Shown: positions 11,730 to 24,469, counted from the first letter of the stretch. The stretch: DNA of 64,000 nt from Elmis aenea (GCA_947652605.1 OX393581.1:12094640-12158639), one strand, 5' to 3'. Made by a program: numbers and translations. Notes: generated from the sequence alone by a model not told the origin.

Positions 11730-12985
11730 AGAGGGGGGTATCGACTGAAAAACACCGCCAAGCAGGGGAGACGTAGGGAAGGGCGTTAAGCTATTCTCAA
11801 CCAGATCAACACGCATCCAACAGTAAGTATGGTTTCGGATAAAATAAACAAGACGCTAGCAATTGAGAAAACTCTTGGAATCATATTTCTTACACGGGAC
11901 CAATAGAAGCGTCAAGAAGTAGAACTAAATGCCCTATTCTGATAAAAAAGACGGGTCAAAAATGAAGGTTGAAACAGGCTGTGGAACATGGGGAGTAACT
12001 CAACTAAGCCTTGGCACATCCATAAGCCTTGGATAGTATGCAACCATATTTCAAGCCGAAGTATATGCTATGCACTTATGTGCAGATACGCTATTAGAAA
12101 TGTATTTAAATAATAAAATAATCTTCATAGTGTTCGACAGCCAAGCAGCCTTAAAAGCTCTTGGCCTGTCGTTAGTAAACACAAGACTAATTCTGGACTG
12201 CATCCGGGCACTTAACTTGCTAGGAAGCAAAGAAAACGTTAAACTGGTATGGTGTCCAAAGCACACCAATATACCAGCAAAATAGAAGGCAGATCGCCTA
12301 GCCAAAGTTGGCAGCGATACACCATCCTTCGGACTAGTACCCGCAGTTAGCACATCCCAGGGAACAGCCAAGCGATGTCTAAATGATAAATATGTAGAAG
12401 GCTCATTGGAAAAAAGTAGCTATCCTGTCAAATGTTTCTAAGGAAAAGACAGAAGAAATGCTTACGATGAGCAGAGAAGATATCAGAGCAGTAATAGGAC
12501 TTATGACAAGACACTGTTGGCTAAACCAGGGTTCCGCAAACTTTTCATGCCACGCCCCCATTTTTGTCAGCATGACGACTTACTCCCCCAACAATTTTTT
12601 TTTCATTTTGAAGTAAGCAGGCATCAATAAATTTCGATTAACCAATACGACATTGTAAACAGAAAAAATATATAAAATGTGAAAAAACTATTTTTTTTCT
12701 TTTAAAATTATATAATGGCTGTCATTGCACCCCCCGCATCAATCGTCGCGCCCCAAATGGGGGCGCGCACCCCTGGACTAAATAAACACATCTAGATAAT
12801 AGGGTTCTCAGAGACCGTTATCTGCAGAGGATGTAGTAAAGAAGAAGAAACTCCTCTTAAGGTACAATGCCAGTGTGAGGGCTAAACAAAATCCTGAGGC
12901 TTTTCAAAAATACACGACTCCTGTAAGGGGCTATTACCAGAAGGTACAATAGACCAATAGGTCACAGTACAGGAACCTGAAAGGT
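11730..12985 (+). pseudogene. RNase H domain and 3' end of a non-LTR retrotransposon (copy 2)
   Basis: From about 11940 the frame gives a ribonuclease H domain: KKDGSKM (first Asp), IFQAEVYAMHLCAD (Glu), VFDSQAALKALG (second Asp) and LVWCPKHTNIPAK followed by a stop and ADRLAK (last Asp region; the GNE/GDE codon is now a stop). RNase H removes RNA from the cDNA hybrid. The order RNase H then Cys/His cluster fits I/R1-like clades rather than Jockey proper. A hAT MITE splits the C-terminal part at 12527-12775. The element ends near 12985 with the 3' sequence shared with the copies at 4890 and 40760. Confidence 0.82.
12527..12775. mobile_element. hAT MITE inserted in the RNase H retrotransposon
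   Basis: The 249-base element starts CAGGGTTCCGCAAACTTT and ends in CGCGCACCCCTG. The flanks GGCTAAAC (12519-12526) and GACTAAAT (12776-12783) match at 6 of 8 positions, the 8 bp target duplication of hAT elements. The uninterrupted target sequence GGCTAAACAAACA is present in the paralogous copy near 41197, confirming the insertion. Confidence 0.85.
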
Positions 12986-15165
12986 AATAATAATAAATAC
13001 AACCTATAACCTTCATGTAGAAACATTATTTTGAATTGTTTGAACTCTCCAGTGTGCCAAATTCGAGACATGAGAATTACGTTTATCTTAAGAGCTTTGA
13101 AGTCATAAGCTGCAAAATTTGAAGCTGAATTCAAATCTGAAAAAGAGAAACCATGGCCTTTGTTAGTCCATATATTCGGGAAAAACAAAAAAAATGGTTT
13201 AAAATTTAAAAAAAAGAGAATTTTTTTAGTTAAAGATTTAAAACCAAATTTTAAACAGTAATCACATGAAGGTCATTTCTACAGTAGAAATAAACACACA
13301 CAAAATTTGACACTATACCTTTTCATCAAAAAATTTGTGTAAAATTTTTAGCTGTTGAGCTACACATAATAAATGCAAATAATTTAATTTAATATTCAGG
13401 TTATTTTTTTTACGTAACATGCCTAGAATACAAGCACATTAAAACAGACGCAGGTAAAGTTCACTTATCTTGTTTTACTCCAACGTCTCGCTGTCTCGAC
13501 ATCGAGCTTCGTTATTAAAAAAATTCTTTTCTGTAATGCTTAATGTAATTCTCTTTTAATAAACCAAGAAATGGACGAGATGCAAGTTTTTATATCTTTT
13601 TACTATCAGACTCACAGATTCTTATTATAATACCATTTCTCGTTTTCTTCTAGGTTTTCAAACAGTAGCATATGAATCTCATTAAAAATTAGCTATTTAT
13701 TTTGAAATAGTTGGCTTTTCTATTGCTTATGTTTTACATGAAGCCTTATTAAATTTGTTACTTTGCAGAACTTGCTTACTTAAGAATAAAGCTTTTAAAT
13801 GCGCGTTTTAGTATGTGCACAGGTAATAAATAAATTACATCGGTTGTTTATGAATTCTCTAACAATACCTCGTGAAAGATTAAACACCGGTTGCCCGAAA
13901 GTTGTTTAAACTTAACAAAGCCGACAAACTTCGTTTTATTAGTAACGAAAATAGTGAAGCTTAGTTACCGAGACTTATTTTATTGGAATTTTAGGGTTTT
14001 CGCTTCACGAAATATTAAAATGGTCTCTACGTCCTTGTAACAAGAGTGCATATGCTATATTATATTTATTAGAACTCTCAAACAAGTATCTTTTATACGT
14101 GACTGAGAAATTCTCTTTGTTTTTTTTTTTTAAATTTCTTAGCGCATATTTAATCTTTCAATTAATTAACTTATGAAAATTATAAAACATGGTCTTCTCC
14201 ATGTTAAATTAATTTTTAACTTAATATAATAAACTGCACAACATATTGAGTGCTTAATTTAAAATTTTAATCAATTTTAAACGTCTAACTAATGTTATTC
14301 TTCAAAGGGCACGATCAAAACTTGTAAATAAAAGTTTATCAACAGATTTATCCGTGCGGAAAACATCTCCCGGAGCGATGTTCCGGTCACAAAAGGTGCA
14401 CCAGAGGAACGAACGGCTACATCGGCTTCGATCAATTTACCCGCTCCGAAACGGTTTTAAATTTATTTGACATTTCCGAAATTAAACAGAACACGAAGTT
14501 AATGGGCGAAAATAGCTTACTTTTAATAATTATAGTAAATTTGAGCCTTCATATATTTATCAGTTAATTCATAATTTTACCAAAGACAAGCTACAAATAG
14601 CACATGAAAAAATTGAAATACGTGATGCTTTAACTGTCATTCTATATTTTCTAAGGCTATTAAAACAGAAAAGTACTGAAAAAATACTATGGTAAAGTGA
14701 GACGTATCACCTTTAATTGATTATCTTTCTAATACCCAGATTATGGTCTCTTACTTAAATCCTGCAGAATTTACAGTTTAATAAGTTTGATTCATACATT
14801 ATTTACGTAGTTGGAATTATGGTCGACGAAATTTTTATTTCAAGGGAATATTCAGGCAACAAGGCTATCTGTTTTTACAGTGAATCCAACAAAAGAACGT
14901 GTAAAAACCTATCACAACTGGTATTGATACTTGTTTAATCTGTGTGTGGATTACAAACATTTTTGATCTGTTCATTTGTAGATATTGAATATTATTACTG
15001 GTTGAACACAAAGAATAATATAATACCCTTGTTAATCATAATCTAAAATTCAGTTTTATTAAACATAATCCTAGTAATTGTTTTTTAAAAAATTAAATAG
15101 TCATGTTTTAATTTTAGACCAACAAAAAAAATTTTTCTATTAGGATTAACAGAAAAGAAGAAAGA
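12986..15165. other. AT-rich stretch; a GC-richer patch at 14340-14460
   Basis: No gene is recognised. The patch around 14340-14460 is visibly richer in G and C than its surroundings, but neither strand gives a frame that could be assigned. Confidence 0.35.
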
Positions 15166-15735
15166 ATAGTAAATCTCGACAAAGGGCATATATTAATTAA
15201 TAATATATAGTGGAGTAGAAAAAACGGAATTTGCTAAAGCTGGGGTAGCCTGCGTCGTAAGAAAACAATGGAGTGAAAAAATAAAACGATGGAAAGGTAT
15301 ATCAGAAAGAGTAATGATGGTAGAACTACAAATTACAAAAACGCACAGTTCAGGAACTTGGACACAAACAAAAAAATTAAAACAAAGAACACAGGCACAG
15401 GAAATGTGATTTCTGAAAAGAATAGAGGGATGTAGACTGATCGATAAAATCAGTAACGAAAGAATTCGAAAAAAACTAGGAGTAACAGATATTGAGACAA
15501 AGATGGGGACGAATCAATTAAGATGGCTTGGACATCTACTACGCATGCCAGAAAGTAGATACGCTAAAATAGGAAGAAAAATGAAGATTGAGGGAAAAAA
15601 ATTGAGGAAGACCAAGAATAAAATGGGAAAAAGAAGTGAGGCGGAGACTAGAAGAAAAAAGAGTCAGCTGGACTGATGTGCCACAATTTGCTAACGATAG
15701 GCAGGAGTGGAGAACTTTAATACAGAAATAGAAAA
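15166..15735 (+). pseudogene. RTE-like retrotransposon: endonuclease piece joined to RT C-terminus
   Basis: Near 15208 the frame reads YSGVEKTEFAKAGVACVV and WSEKIKRWKGISERVMMVEL, part of an AP-like endonuclease domain. Only about 80 bases later it reads FLKRIEGCRLIDKISNERIR, LRWLGHLLRMPE, RGRPRIKWEKEV and VSWTDVPQFANDRQEWRTLI followed by a stop: the C-terminal end of an endonuclease/reverse-transcriptase polyprotein. The whole RT palm is missing, so this is an internally deleted copy with frameshifts. Confidence 0.82.
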
Positions 15736-17150
15736 TACTACTGAGAATATGGCAACCATGATGGCCAAATCGCAAAATTTTGCAAACTTGATACTTACAG
15801 AGCTTAAATAATGGAAGATGACCATAATCTAGGTATTACATTGGCTATTTAAGAAAACAAGGAAAATAATTATTGAACTAAGGTAATTCTAGTATTTTAT
15901 ATTTAATTCTTTTGTGGAATTAACTTCTTAAATGCCAGAACATGCACTTAGTAATAAAGTACAATGGATAAGTTGTCGGTAGCAGCGAACTACCACAAAA
16001 AAAGCCAAATTTCATCAGCCAACCGTTATAAAAATTCTTGACATACTAGCGCATTTGCTTTTAAATTGCCTCTATATTAAATTATGTAGCAAATTTGATT
16101 TGAAGTACAAGCTTATAAAGATGTGCTTCGGAATTACCATTCTATTTCCATGAAACCCGTTTGTGTCTAATATAATCTGCTTTACTGTTTTATTTTAGCA
16201 GACGAAATATTAATTTGTGCTTTATAGACTTGCTCGTTACAAAAAAAAACAATTCGTGAGTTAAATTTTGCAATAATATTAGGAAAATACGTGCTGAAAA
16301 GTCTGAAACAATTTAAAATGGCTCTAAAAGGACGTTCGATTTTATAACTTATAATCGAAAGCGGTCGGTTTTTTATAACTTTTTACGAATTAATTAGCGT
16401 TTTGTAATTAGATTTATAGAGAAAGTTCAAATTTATGTCTCAATCTATCTGTTTCAGTCATAATATTCGACATTATCTTCGCTTCAACACCAGTTGGAAA
16501 TTAAACGGATTCACTCACATAAACCACAAAAGAAATTTCATTAAAGTAAACACATTCTTGTTTTGTTTTTAGGTTACTGAAAGCTTTAGTTAATATAAAA
16601 TCATAAAAAGTGCAGCAACGTTTGTATGGCAAACATTAAAACTTACGTATTTTATTATTTCAAAAACGTTTATTTTCCTTAAACAAGTTTATTTTTGATT
16701 GGCGGTTAATTCTCGAGTTTTACCAAGAGAAGTAAGGCAATATTACAGTAATCAAAATATTTGATACCATATTTCAGTGTTAAAGCCCAGTTTGGTGCTA
16801 ATTGTAAATAAAAATGATGATGATTAAAAATGAACGAAACGACCACTGCTAATAAATGTTATAAGAACAAAAAGTTATAAATAAAAACTAGGTTGCGGAC
16901 GGTGTTATATTGTTTAATATTAGAATTACGAAAAATCGTGAAAAACATATTTAATTTTTTTAAGTGATATTACTTAAAAGGATTTTGGACAAAGATCGCT
17001 ATAACAATTTTCATATCATATTTTTTTAGCTTAAATTATTATGTTATGTTTGAATTTAAGACACTATGAATGTTAAATTAAATAAAATTTATTTCTTAAT
17101 CATTTTTTTTTAGACATGTTATTTTACTTCCAGTATAATTTCGTGTTTAT
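15736..17150. other. AT-rich stretch with no recognised feature
   Basis: No gene or repeat is recognised. Confidence 0.4.
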
Positions 17151-17244
17151 TATACCGGGTGATTCAGTTTGACTGTCGCACCCCTATAACTTTATGTTAT
17201 ATAAGTTATGGGGGTGCGACAGTCAAACTGAATCACCCGGTATA
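17151..17244. mobile_element. 94 bp near-perfect hairpin MITE, TA-flanked
   Basis: Arms 17151-17192 and 17203-17244 are reverse complements at 41 of 42 positions with a 10-base loop. Inside the TA target site the ends read CCGGGTGATTCAGTTTGACT. The terminal word resembles the CAGGGTGAGTCA ends of the large fold-backs. It is too small to code for anything. Confidence 0.9.
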
Positions 17245-18934
17245 CATTTTACAGCTTTTCTTGTGCTTTCACCGCTTATCAAATTAAATTGCGTAGTTTT
17301 GCTGATGAGCGTGCCTCGAACATTCTAAAAGCCACCACTGGTTCCGCTAACTGTTAAAATTGTGTAGACCCGACCTACGGCAAACGCAGTATTGTGTTAC
17401 GAAAAACCCTACCTGGTTCTTTTTCTCTATCTTTCTTCCTTTCCTTCAAAATTTCCGAAATGGCTTGGTTGAAAAAGAACAATTTTGTATCTTGCGTTTA
17501 ATAACAACTTTTTGATTTTGAAAAACTTAGACTTTATTCAAAATATGATAGATAACTATAATTTTTACACTAGAGTAACGTCAGATTAAAACATTGGAAG
17601 TTCAGTACATGAATATTATTAATTGAGTTGACAAATTAATAATTAAAAAGTATCTTAACAAAATGTATCCTTAAACCGCTAACAGAAAGGTAATAAATGT
17701 ACTTGAAGTTTAAATAGGAACAAAATTTTATAATTTAATCTCCAACACTGTGTTTAGATAGTGATTTATTTAAGTTAGCTTTGTAAACGTAATTCAAATG
17801 TTTATAGACTCGTGGGCGAAACAGCTTCGTGGAATGATTCTCTGAGGTAAAAGTGGAAACGACGGGCTACGGCGTCGGAAGTTAATATCATACGAACCAA
17901 ATCAGCAGGAGGTTTCATTAATATTATATTACCCTAAAGAGTCGCTGATATATTTTTACCCAACTGATTATGTTAGCGAGACCATAAAAATATTAACGTA
18001 TAAAATTTCGGAAGACATAAATATTTATGATAATATAATTTTGGATTACAACAGTAACTTTGGATTGGGTCGAAAATGACCAAACCACGTTATCATCATT
18101 GTTCAAAATACTATAGAGTAAAATAATCGGTAACATTACTTTATTATTAATAATTTTTAACACAATACTATTATGTTCCTATAATATAAATACAGGTTCT
18201 TCAAAATAACGCGTATCTGGTAAAAGATAAGATCTAAGCTTTAAGCTTTTTTATTTTTTCAGTCGTAATTAATAGCCTTTCGAGTAAAAGTTCCAAGTTC
18301 AGCAGATTTGCAGCTTATCAATTAAAATTTTTCATTCCTTTGGGATACATTTTAATTAGATGTTGGAAATCAAACCACAAATATATAGGCGTTCTTTTCC
18401 TGGGTGAACAAATAAGCTGAAACTTTTTATCGCAAGGCAGCAAAGACGCTTTATTGACAGAGGCTTTATTCCTATTCTTTGCAGGTATACATTTTTTCAG
18501 TAATTTTAAAGTTTATGAACAAGTGGAAGTCGTATTATCCGAGTACAAATTTTTGTCATCATATTTAATTGTTTGGAGATAAAGGCGTTTAAAAGCTAAG
18601 ATATATGACCTGCTTATATATTGGGTTCATAGAAATGTACCCATCGCAAGTGTAAACATCTTAAAAAACCAACACTACATGGGACTGGAAGTGATGCATA
18701 GCTACCAGGGGCAACGTTAGTTGTGAAAAGCGCTTGCGTGTATAAATCTCAGCGCTAGTTCTTGCCTCTGTTCATTTACTGCTTTTACTTTCCAGTACCT
18801 ACTTCATGAGTTGATTTGAACTGCTGGATTAGCCGACTAACGGTCCGGTAAACTATCAGAGACTGTGCTGTAATGCGATATTTATGCTGAATCGTTTATC
18901 GGGTTGTTAATAGCCTTGCTGGAACAACCTTCTG
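17245..18934. other. Stretch with no recognised feature
   Basis: Composition is more mixed at 18620-18930, but no frame or repeat end could be assigned. Confidence 0.35.
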
Positions 18935-19210
18935 CCTCTTCTTCTTCTTTTTCTAAATAGGTTCCCCTTGTACATTTCGGTGTGGAGGTATGCTTTTATT
19001 TTTCTAGGTTAAGTTTTTCGACCCCTGCCTATTGTTAGCTAATTGTGGCACATCTCTCCAGCTGACTCCTCTTTGCCTCACTTCTTTTTCCCATTTTATT
19101 CTTGGTCTTCCTCTATTTCTTTTTCCCTCCATCTACATTTTTCATCCTATTTTCGCGTATCTACTTCTGGCTCATGTGGTAGATGGAACAAATCTAATTG
19201 TCAATATTTG
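18935..19210 (-). pseudogene. RTE-like retrotransposon C-terminus and 3' end (antisense)
   Basis: On the minus strand the frame gives RNRGRPRIKWEKEVRQRG, VSWRDVPQLANNRQG and a stop, closely matching the C-terminus of the copy at 15166-15735. The 3' end at about 18935-18955 is a short run of GAA triplets, a simple-repeat tail typical of RTE-like elements. It is 5' truncated at about 19210. Confidence 0.8.
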
Positions 19211-19915
19211 TCAGGGCGTTTTATATTTCAAGTAGTTTAAAGTTTTGGAAAATCTTTAATACGTGTTGCACCTTGGTTTTATGCAGATACTCTGTTTTGA
19301 AGTACAATAATAAACTTTTAGTAACAATTGCAGTTGCTTAATTTTGATTATGTATTGAGCACCATTTACAGTAAGTCTTATTTTCTTTTGCCTGAATGCC
19401 TGTAGTTAGCAAAATAAGTCGTAGATCTTAACAATTTTAAATGCTTGCTTTTGGTGGATAGGTCTGTTACACTATGTTTTGCATTATCCATGAAAGCAAG
19501 GACGTTTTTATCAAATCTGAAAAGCGTTAGATACTCTTATGAACAGAGAAGCGTCGATGTGTTGATAAGTAAAAGTATATATCATTTAAACAACTTCCTT
19601 TTCCGATTCAGATATTCGTATAGCCTTCAGGGTGATAGTAAATGTTTGTGTGTTTTTAAAAGTGAAAATGTTTTTACTTGCCTCGTATCAAATAATGTAT
19701 TGTAGATTTAAACTAAAGTTTATGCTATTTAATTAAATAAAATATATTAAACACAGAATCTGCCAGTTTTAATTAGTTTTAAGTTTGGAATTTAATTAGA
19801 AACAATCACAAATCCGGTATTTTTAATAAAGTTTTAATCATTTTTTTTAATTTAAAAAATTAATTTAAAAAACAAATTTTAAAAAAACTTTTTGAAAGAT
19901 AAAAAAGACAATTAC
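19211..19915. other. AT-rich stretch with no recognised feature
   Basis: No gene or repeat is recognised; 19840-19880 is almost only A and T. Confidence 0.4.
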
Positions 19916-20636
19916 TTACAAGGGAAGGTCACGATACGTTGTCGCTAGAATTTGATTCCGGCTGTGTTTATTACATCAAGGGCATCAAAACTAAATGTTT
20001 TCCAGAGTTATACGTGCCACTGGCCATTAACTTCGGAAAAATAGGGGAAAAACTGAACAGCTGATTAATAAAAGTAATAATTGCGATCGCGTTGGCCATG
20101 AAACCGTCAGAGACAAAATCGAAATTCTTCTATTTACCAATGCGCGCATCCTTTCCAAGTAAAATGGTGCAAAGTTTTTGAAAAAATCTTAAACGGTTCC
20201 GAAGAAAAACGCAAAAAACGAGGCCTTTGTAAAAACGGTTTTCCCTATGTTAAACGCCTATGCAAGTCGCATAGATATAGTAATACAGATATGCGACAAC
20301 TACTCAATACATAGCGCTTATACAGGGGTTTTATTTTTGACGTTTTTCTCCGGAACCGTTCAAGATTTTTTCAAAAACTTTGCACTATTTTACTTGCAAA
20401 GGATGCGCCTATTGGTAAATAGAAGAATTTCGATTTTATCCCTGATGGTTTCATGGCCAACGCGATCGCAAAAATTACCTTTTTGTTCCAATTTTTCAGT
20501 TTTTCCCCTATTTTTCCGAAGTTAATGGCCAGTGGCACGTATAACTCTGGAAAACATTTAGTTTTGATGCCCTTGATGTAATAAACACAGCCGGAATCAA
20601 ATTCTAGCGACAACGTATCGTGACCTTTCCTTGTTA
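19916..20636. mobile_element. 721 bp fold-back element, ACAAGGGAAGGTCACGATAC ends
   Basis: Arms 19916-20219 and 20333-20636 are reverse complements of about 304 bases around a 113-base loop. A short relative with the same ends lies at 49452-49674. Open frames in the arms on both strands reflect the arm sequence and show no known domain. Confidence 0.9.
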
Positions 20637-20942
20637 GTTATCTTTTATCGAAAATTATCATTTCCAAATGGAAGACCATTTTTTAAAGATTTCTTCATCG
20701 ATTGCATCTCATTGATTTTTAACTTCTTTTTTCTTGTGTTGGAGTTTATTGTCCGTTGCGGTATTCGCTTTTAGCGTTTCCTTCGTCCTTCCCAAGCCTT
20801 TTCTTCCACCTTCTTTACACCCAAGGAATTTCTTGGGTAGTCTATGTTCGCCAATTGTATTAACATAGTATCGCAATTATTGTTGGTACATTTGTATATT
20901 CTAAGCTGGCAATATTGAGCCCTTCCTTTGGTTCGTTTTTAA

Positions 20943-21692
20943 CCTCTTCACGGACGAATTAATTAAAGCCGCAAAAAAGGACTAATAATTTTCAAAAACG
21001 TAATTTTTATTGAAAATACATTCAAAACAATGAAACAAAACAGGAATTTTAAAAAACAAAACCGAAAAATAATGCACGCATATGTGGCCATTGGGCGGTA
21101 AGCGCACGTTATAAATTAAATGACTTCATACATTCAGGACACAGGTTCATTGCATTTCTCGCATATATAACAAATTAGACAAAAATAACGCTTTGTATCC
21201 ATATCCTCCATTCTTTTGAAATACTGGTTGCACACAATATAGAAGATAATCAATATTTAGCACATAACAATATGCGAGGTTTAGAAAAAAATTACTACCA
21301 GAGTTGATAAGCGTACACAGATGTGTACGTTTACTAATCTCTTGTCAATGAGCATGAATATTGTAAATTATCTCTAAAATTTACATGGTTTATGTTAATT
21401 AAATATATTTTACATATCTTTCAACTTTTTTAAACTGAAATTATAGAGATCTTTGGGTAATGATAAAATAAATTTATTGGTATAGAAAAACGGTCAACAA
21501 ATTTCAGTACCACGCTATTTATTCTGACCAGTAATATGACATTTCATGTTTGTTTGCCCATATTTCTTTTTTTTTTGTTAGCAAATATTGTAGTGATTGT
21601 CTACTTGTAGTAATTTTCATGAATTTTTTTTTACCGCGGCTAACTTATAAAAAAACTAAACGTACACATATGTGCCAGTATCCCTGAAGAGG
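20943..21692 (-). mobile_element. piggyBac-type deletion derivative
   Basis: TTAA flanks both sides (20939-20942, 21693-21696) and the ends are CCTCTTCACGGA and the reverse complement of CCTCTTCAGGGA. On the minus strand near 21215-21110 a Cys-rich stretch FCLICYICEKCNE and CPECMKSFNL then a stop, with one frame change, resembles the C-terminal Cys-rich domain of piggyBac transposases that binds the ends. The catalytic part is absent. Confidence 0.78.
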
Positions 21693-21696
21693 TTAA

Positions 21697-23208
21697 ATAT
21701 GATTAATCAACAAATCAGTTGATTAATTTAACCATGTACAAAATTTGCAGTGATTTTTCTCAAAAACGAATAAAAGGAACTTTACTAGTTCTGTCGTAAT
21801 CTTAGTTAAATTTGTTTTCATTTCACAATTTTAAAAAAACATTTTATGCTTGTACAGAATATATTTTTACTTAGTTAAACAAATTTTGCCACAAAAGTTT
21901 TTATACTTTAAGCAATTTTCGATGCTACTCAATGTAAAAGAGTGGTATCGTAAAAGGGTTTAAACAATATTTTCTGAAATAACTTCCAGCTTCGTGCTTA
22001 AGCCAATCGATTTCTTAAAAGAACGGGTGCACAAAATAGAATTATGTAAAAGTAAGTGAAAGTAGCAATATATTAACTACAGTGGAAAACATACTTCACA
22101 AGGGTTAAACCAAAAAGTATTTCACTTTTCCAAATAATGAATTGGACAAACGCCAGTTCGTTACCTAACCACAATTTTTTAATTACTGAGAAGACGGATA
22201 CAACAAATAATTGTTGGTTGAGGTTGCTAACGTATATGTTATTCTCATCCTGTTATATTGATCTATCTGTTGGGAAGGCATTGAAATATTAGTTTCCGAA
22301 GAACGCACAAGTTTAGTTTTTAAAAATGTAACTTATTCTAACAACAATTAAGCTTCGTTTAATACATAAGTATTAAAAAAATAAATTTATTTTGAGACAA
22401 AAAGTACTACCTTTCATAATATGTTATATGTATATACGTATTAGTGATAAATAAAATTAAAAATGATTTTTAGCTCAATTCTGTCAAAAATAAAATGTTT
22501 ACAAGCCTTCAATTTCATTTTAAATTAATTTCTAAGCATCTACAAACATTTCCTTTTATTTCATTACCGAAATAGCGGAAATCAACTTTCAATATGAGTG
22601 CGTTTTGAAAGAGGAAATTCCAATAATCCATTATGTTTATAAATACGATAAAATCAGGGTTGTTTTAGAGAGATATTTACGGCAACGAATGTGAATATTA
22701 TAAAATATTCACCGATTAATTATAAAATCAGCTTTAATTTATACATGAATTTTACACGAAACGTCTATGGTTTAATTAAATGTTCCAATGTTGACGTTTA
22801 TACGTCATAATCTATTTAATGAACAACCGATATTAAATTTATATTTATTTTAAATTTTACGACCTAGTAACTTTCATAATAATGTGCTGGTCGTTTGTTT
22901 GTAATGGGCTATTAGCCATGGCGTTTAAAACTATTTCACTATACTTTATGTGTTAACAATAGAGTTGAAAATTGTATAAATGAGTGATTTATTTTCTCGT
23001 TATATTTTCCAGAATATTATGTTTCGAGAAAGTTTTTTTTTGAAAAATACATCCAATATAAGGGGCCTAGCACGATAAGATAGGCCAGCGGCCCTTGAAA
23101 CCAAACTTTAAATAAGTTATTTTCCTATGTAGGTATCATAAAATAAAAATTATTTACAAATATATTTAGCACACCCTTTGCCCCGTTCTTTTTTTTTCAT
23201 AGGGCCAA
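21697..23208. other. AT-rich stretch with no recognised feature
   Basis: No gene is recognised. A GGGGCC...GGCCCTT block at about 23061-23096 could be a repeat end but has no support. Confidence 0.35.
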
Positions 23209-23216
23209 AGTAAAAT

Positions 23217-23610
23217 CAGGGTTTTAGAGCGGAGCACGGAGCAGTGGAGCAATGGGTTTTTGCCCGGAGCAGGAGCGGGGCCCGGAGCAAATAACTTTGA
23301 TTGTTCCACTGCTCCAGTTTATTATGTACAATTTTTTTAAAAAACACACTTTTTTTTCGTTTTTTCAACATTTGAAGATCAATTATTTGTTCTAACAAAC
23401 ATTTAACTTATCCTGTTTGTCGGGATCAAATATTGTAATTTTTGATCCATTTACCCATATCTGATGAAACCAAAGCTTTATTTTTTAAAAACTTATTTTC
23501 AACATTTTATCAATATTTGGAGCATGGAGCAGAGCTGGAGTGGAGCTGGAGCGGAGCAGGTGCGGAGCTGGAGCGGAGCAATTAAAAAATAGGACCACTC
23601 CAAACCCCTG
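23217..23610. mobile_element. hAT MITE with GGAGC-repeat ends (copy 1)
   Basis: The 394-base element begins CAGGGTTTTAGAGCGGAGC and ends CTCCAAACCCCTG. Flanks AGTAAAAT (23209-23216) and GGTAAAAT (23611-23618) agree at 7 of 8 positions. Both termini are filled with GGAGC/GCTCC words that can fold back. A partial second copy lies at 47540-47655. Confidence 0.88.
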
Positions 23611-23618
23611 GGTAAAAT

Positions 23619-24352
23619 GATAACTTTCTTGTTTTTTTTTTAATTGCTTTAAAATAACCGCTGTCTACCTTCATGGGCTACTTAAAAAATAAGTTATCGA
23701 TGTTTAAAGTTTTACAAGTTTGTCCTATATAATATTATAAAAATGTATCTAGTGCGTAAGGGTAGCAAATCTATTCTCAATTTAACTTTGAAACCAATTG
23801 TTACTGTCTTCATAATGTTTGAATGTTAAATAAAAAATGTATCAATAAAAAATTTCGTAAAAATGCAAATTTCACAAAAACGATTAGCTTTAGACCCATA
23901 TAATTTCAAACATTTTTTAAAGTTACTTTAAAGAGGAATCCAAAAATATACAGGGTGTTCTATTTAACACGTTGAGCGCCAAATGTTCACCGGTGGGCAT
24001 TTGGTCCCAGAAGCAAAAAACACTTGTGGTCATTCTTAAAAAGTGAGCATATCAATAAAATAAAATGAAACAGAGGGCGAAAATGTAAAAACTGTGTAGG
24101 TATAAATCTTCAAGAAAACTGTAAAAAAAAGGTTGGTGCACCGCGCAAGTTTTCGTTTTATTATGCGGCGCTCAACGTGTTAAAATATAAAAGTTTGAGT
24201 CCCTCTCCGGTGGAACTGAAAGTCGTGTTTTAACGTCAATACTAGCATTGAATTCGAAACCTACCGTAACGGTCAGATATCATATTTTTTTGTAATATCT
24301 TTTATAGTATTCTAGATATTAATTTGTCTATTTCCATACTTTCGCGCAGCAC
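23619..24352 (-). mobile_element. TACAGGG mosaic repeat arm (family F1, copy 1)
   Basis: From 23619 to 23960 the sequence matches the inner right arm of the fold-back at 5600-7560 (about 6880-7390). It then crosses a TACAGGGTGTTCTATTT boundary into a second block of about 170 bases that ends GCGCAGCACTGTA at 24352 and is not present in that fold-back. The second block recurs at 26710-26892 and 47137-47290. A TTAA-flanked MITE sits inside at 23968-24179. Confidence 0.75.
23968..24179. mobile_element. 212 bp TTAA-flanked MITE (piggyBac type)
   Basis: The ends are a perfect 13 bp inverted repeat CACGTTGAGCGCC, and TTAA lies on both sides (23964-23967, 24180-24183). The related repeat at 26712 shows the unoccupied site TTCTATTTAAAATTTC, so the insertion and its duplication are confirmed within the window. 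Confidence 0.92.
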
Positions 24353-24469
24353 TGTATGCAACGCGCTGGGATACGATATTAATGTGACGTCACATACCTT
24401 TGGTTATTTGCAATTATTGTGTTCCTGGTTACCACAGAACAATTTTAGAATGTCCTCTTTAGCGGGTAA

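Noticed and set aside
14340..14460. GC-richer patch considered as an exon
   Set aside because: Neither strand gave a frame with splice signals or a recognisable domain.
15539..15775. 78-codon minus-strand frame
   Set aside because: Antisense shadow of the RTE-like C-terminus read on the plus strand.
21304..21330. Short palindrome CGTACACAGATGTGTACG considered as a regulatory site
   Set aside because: It lies in the subterminal part of a piggyBac derivative and is better read as part of that element.
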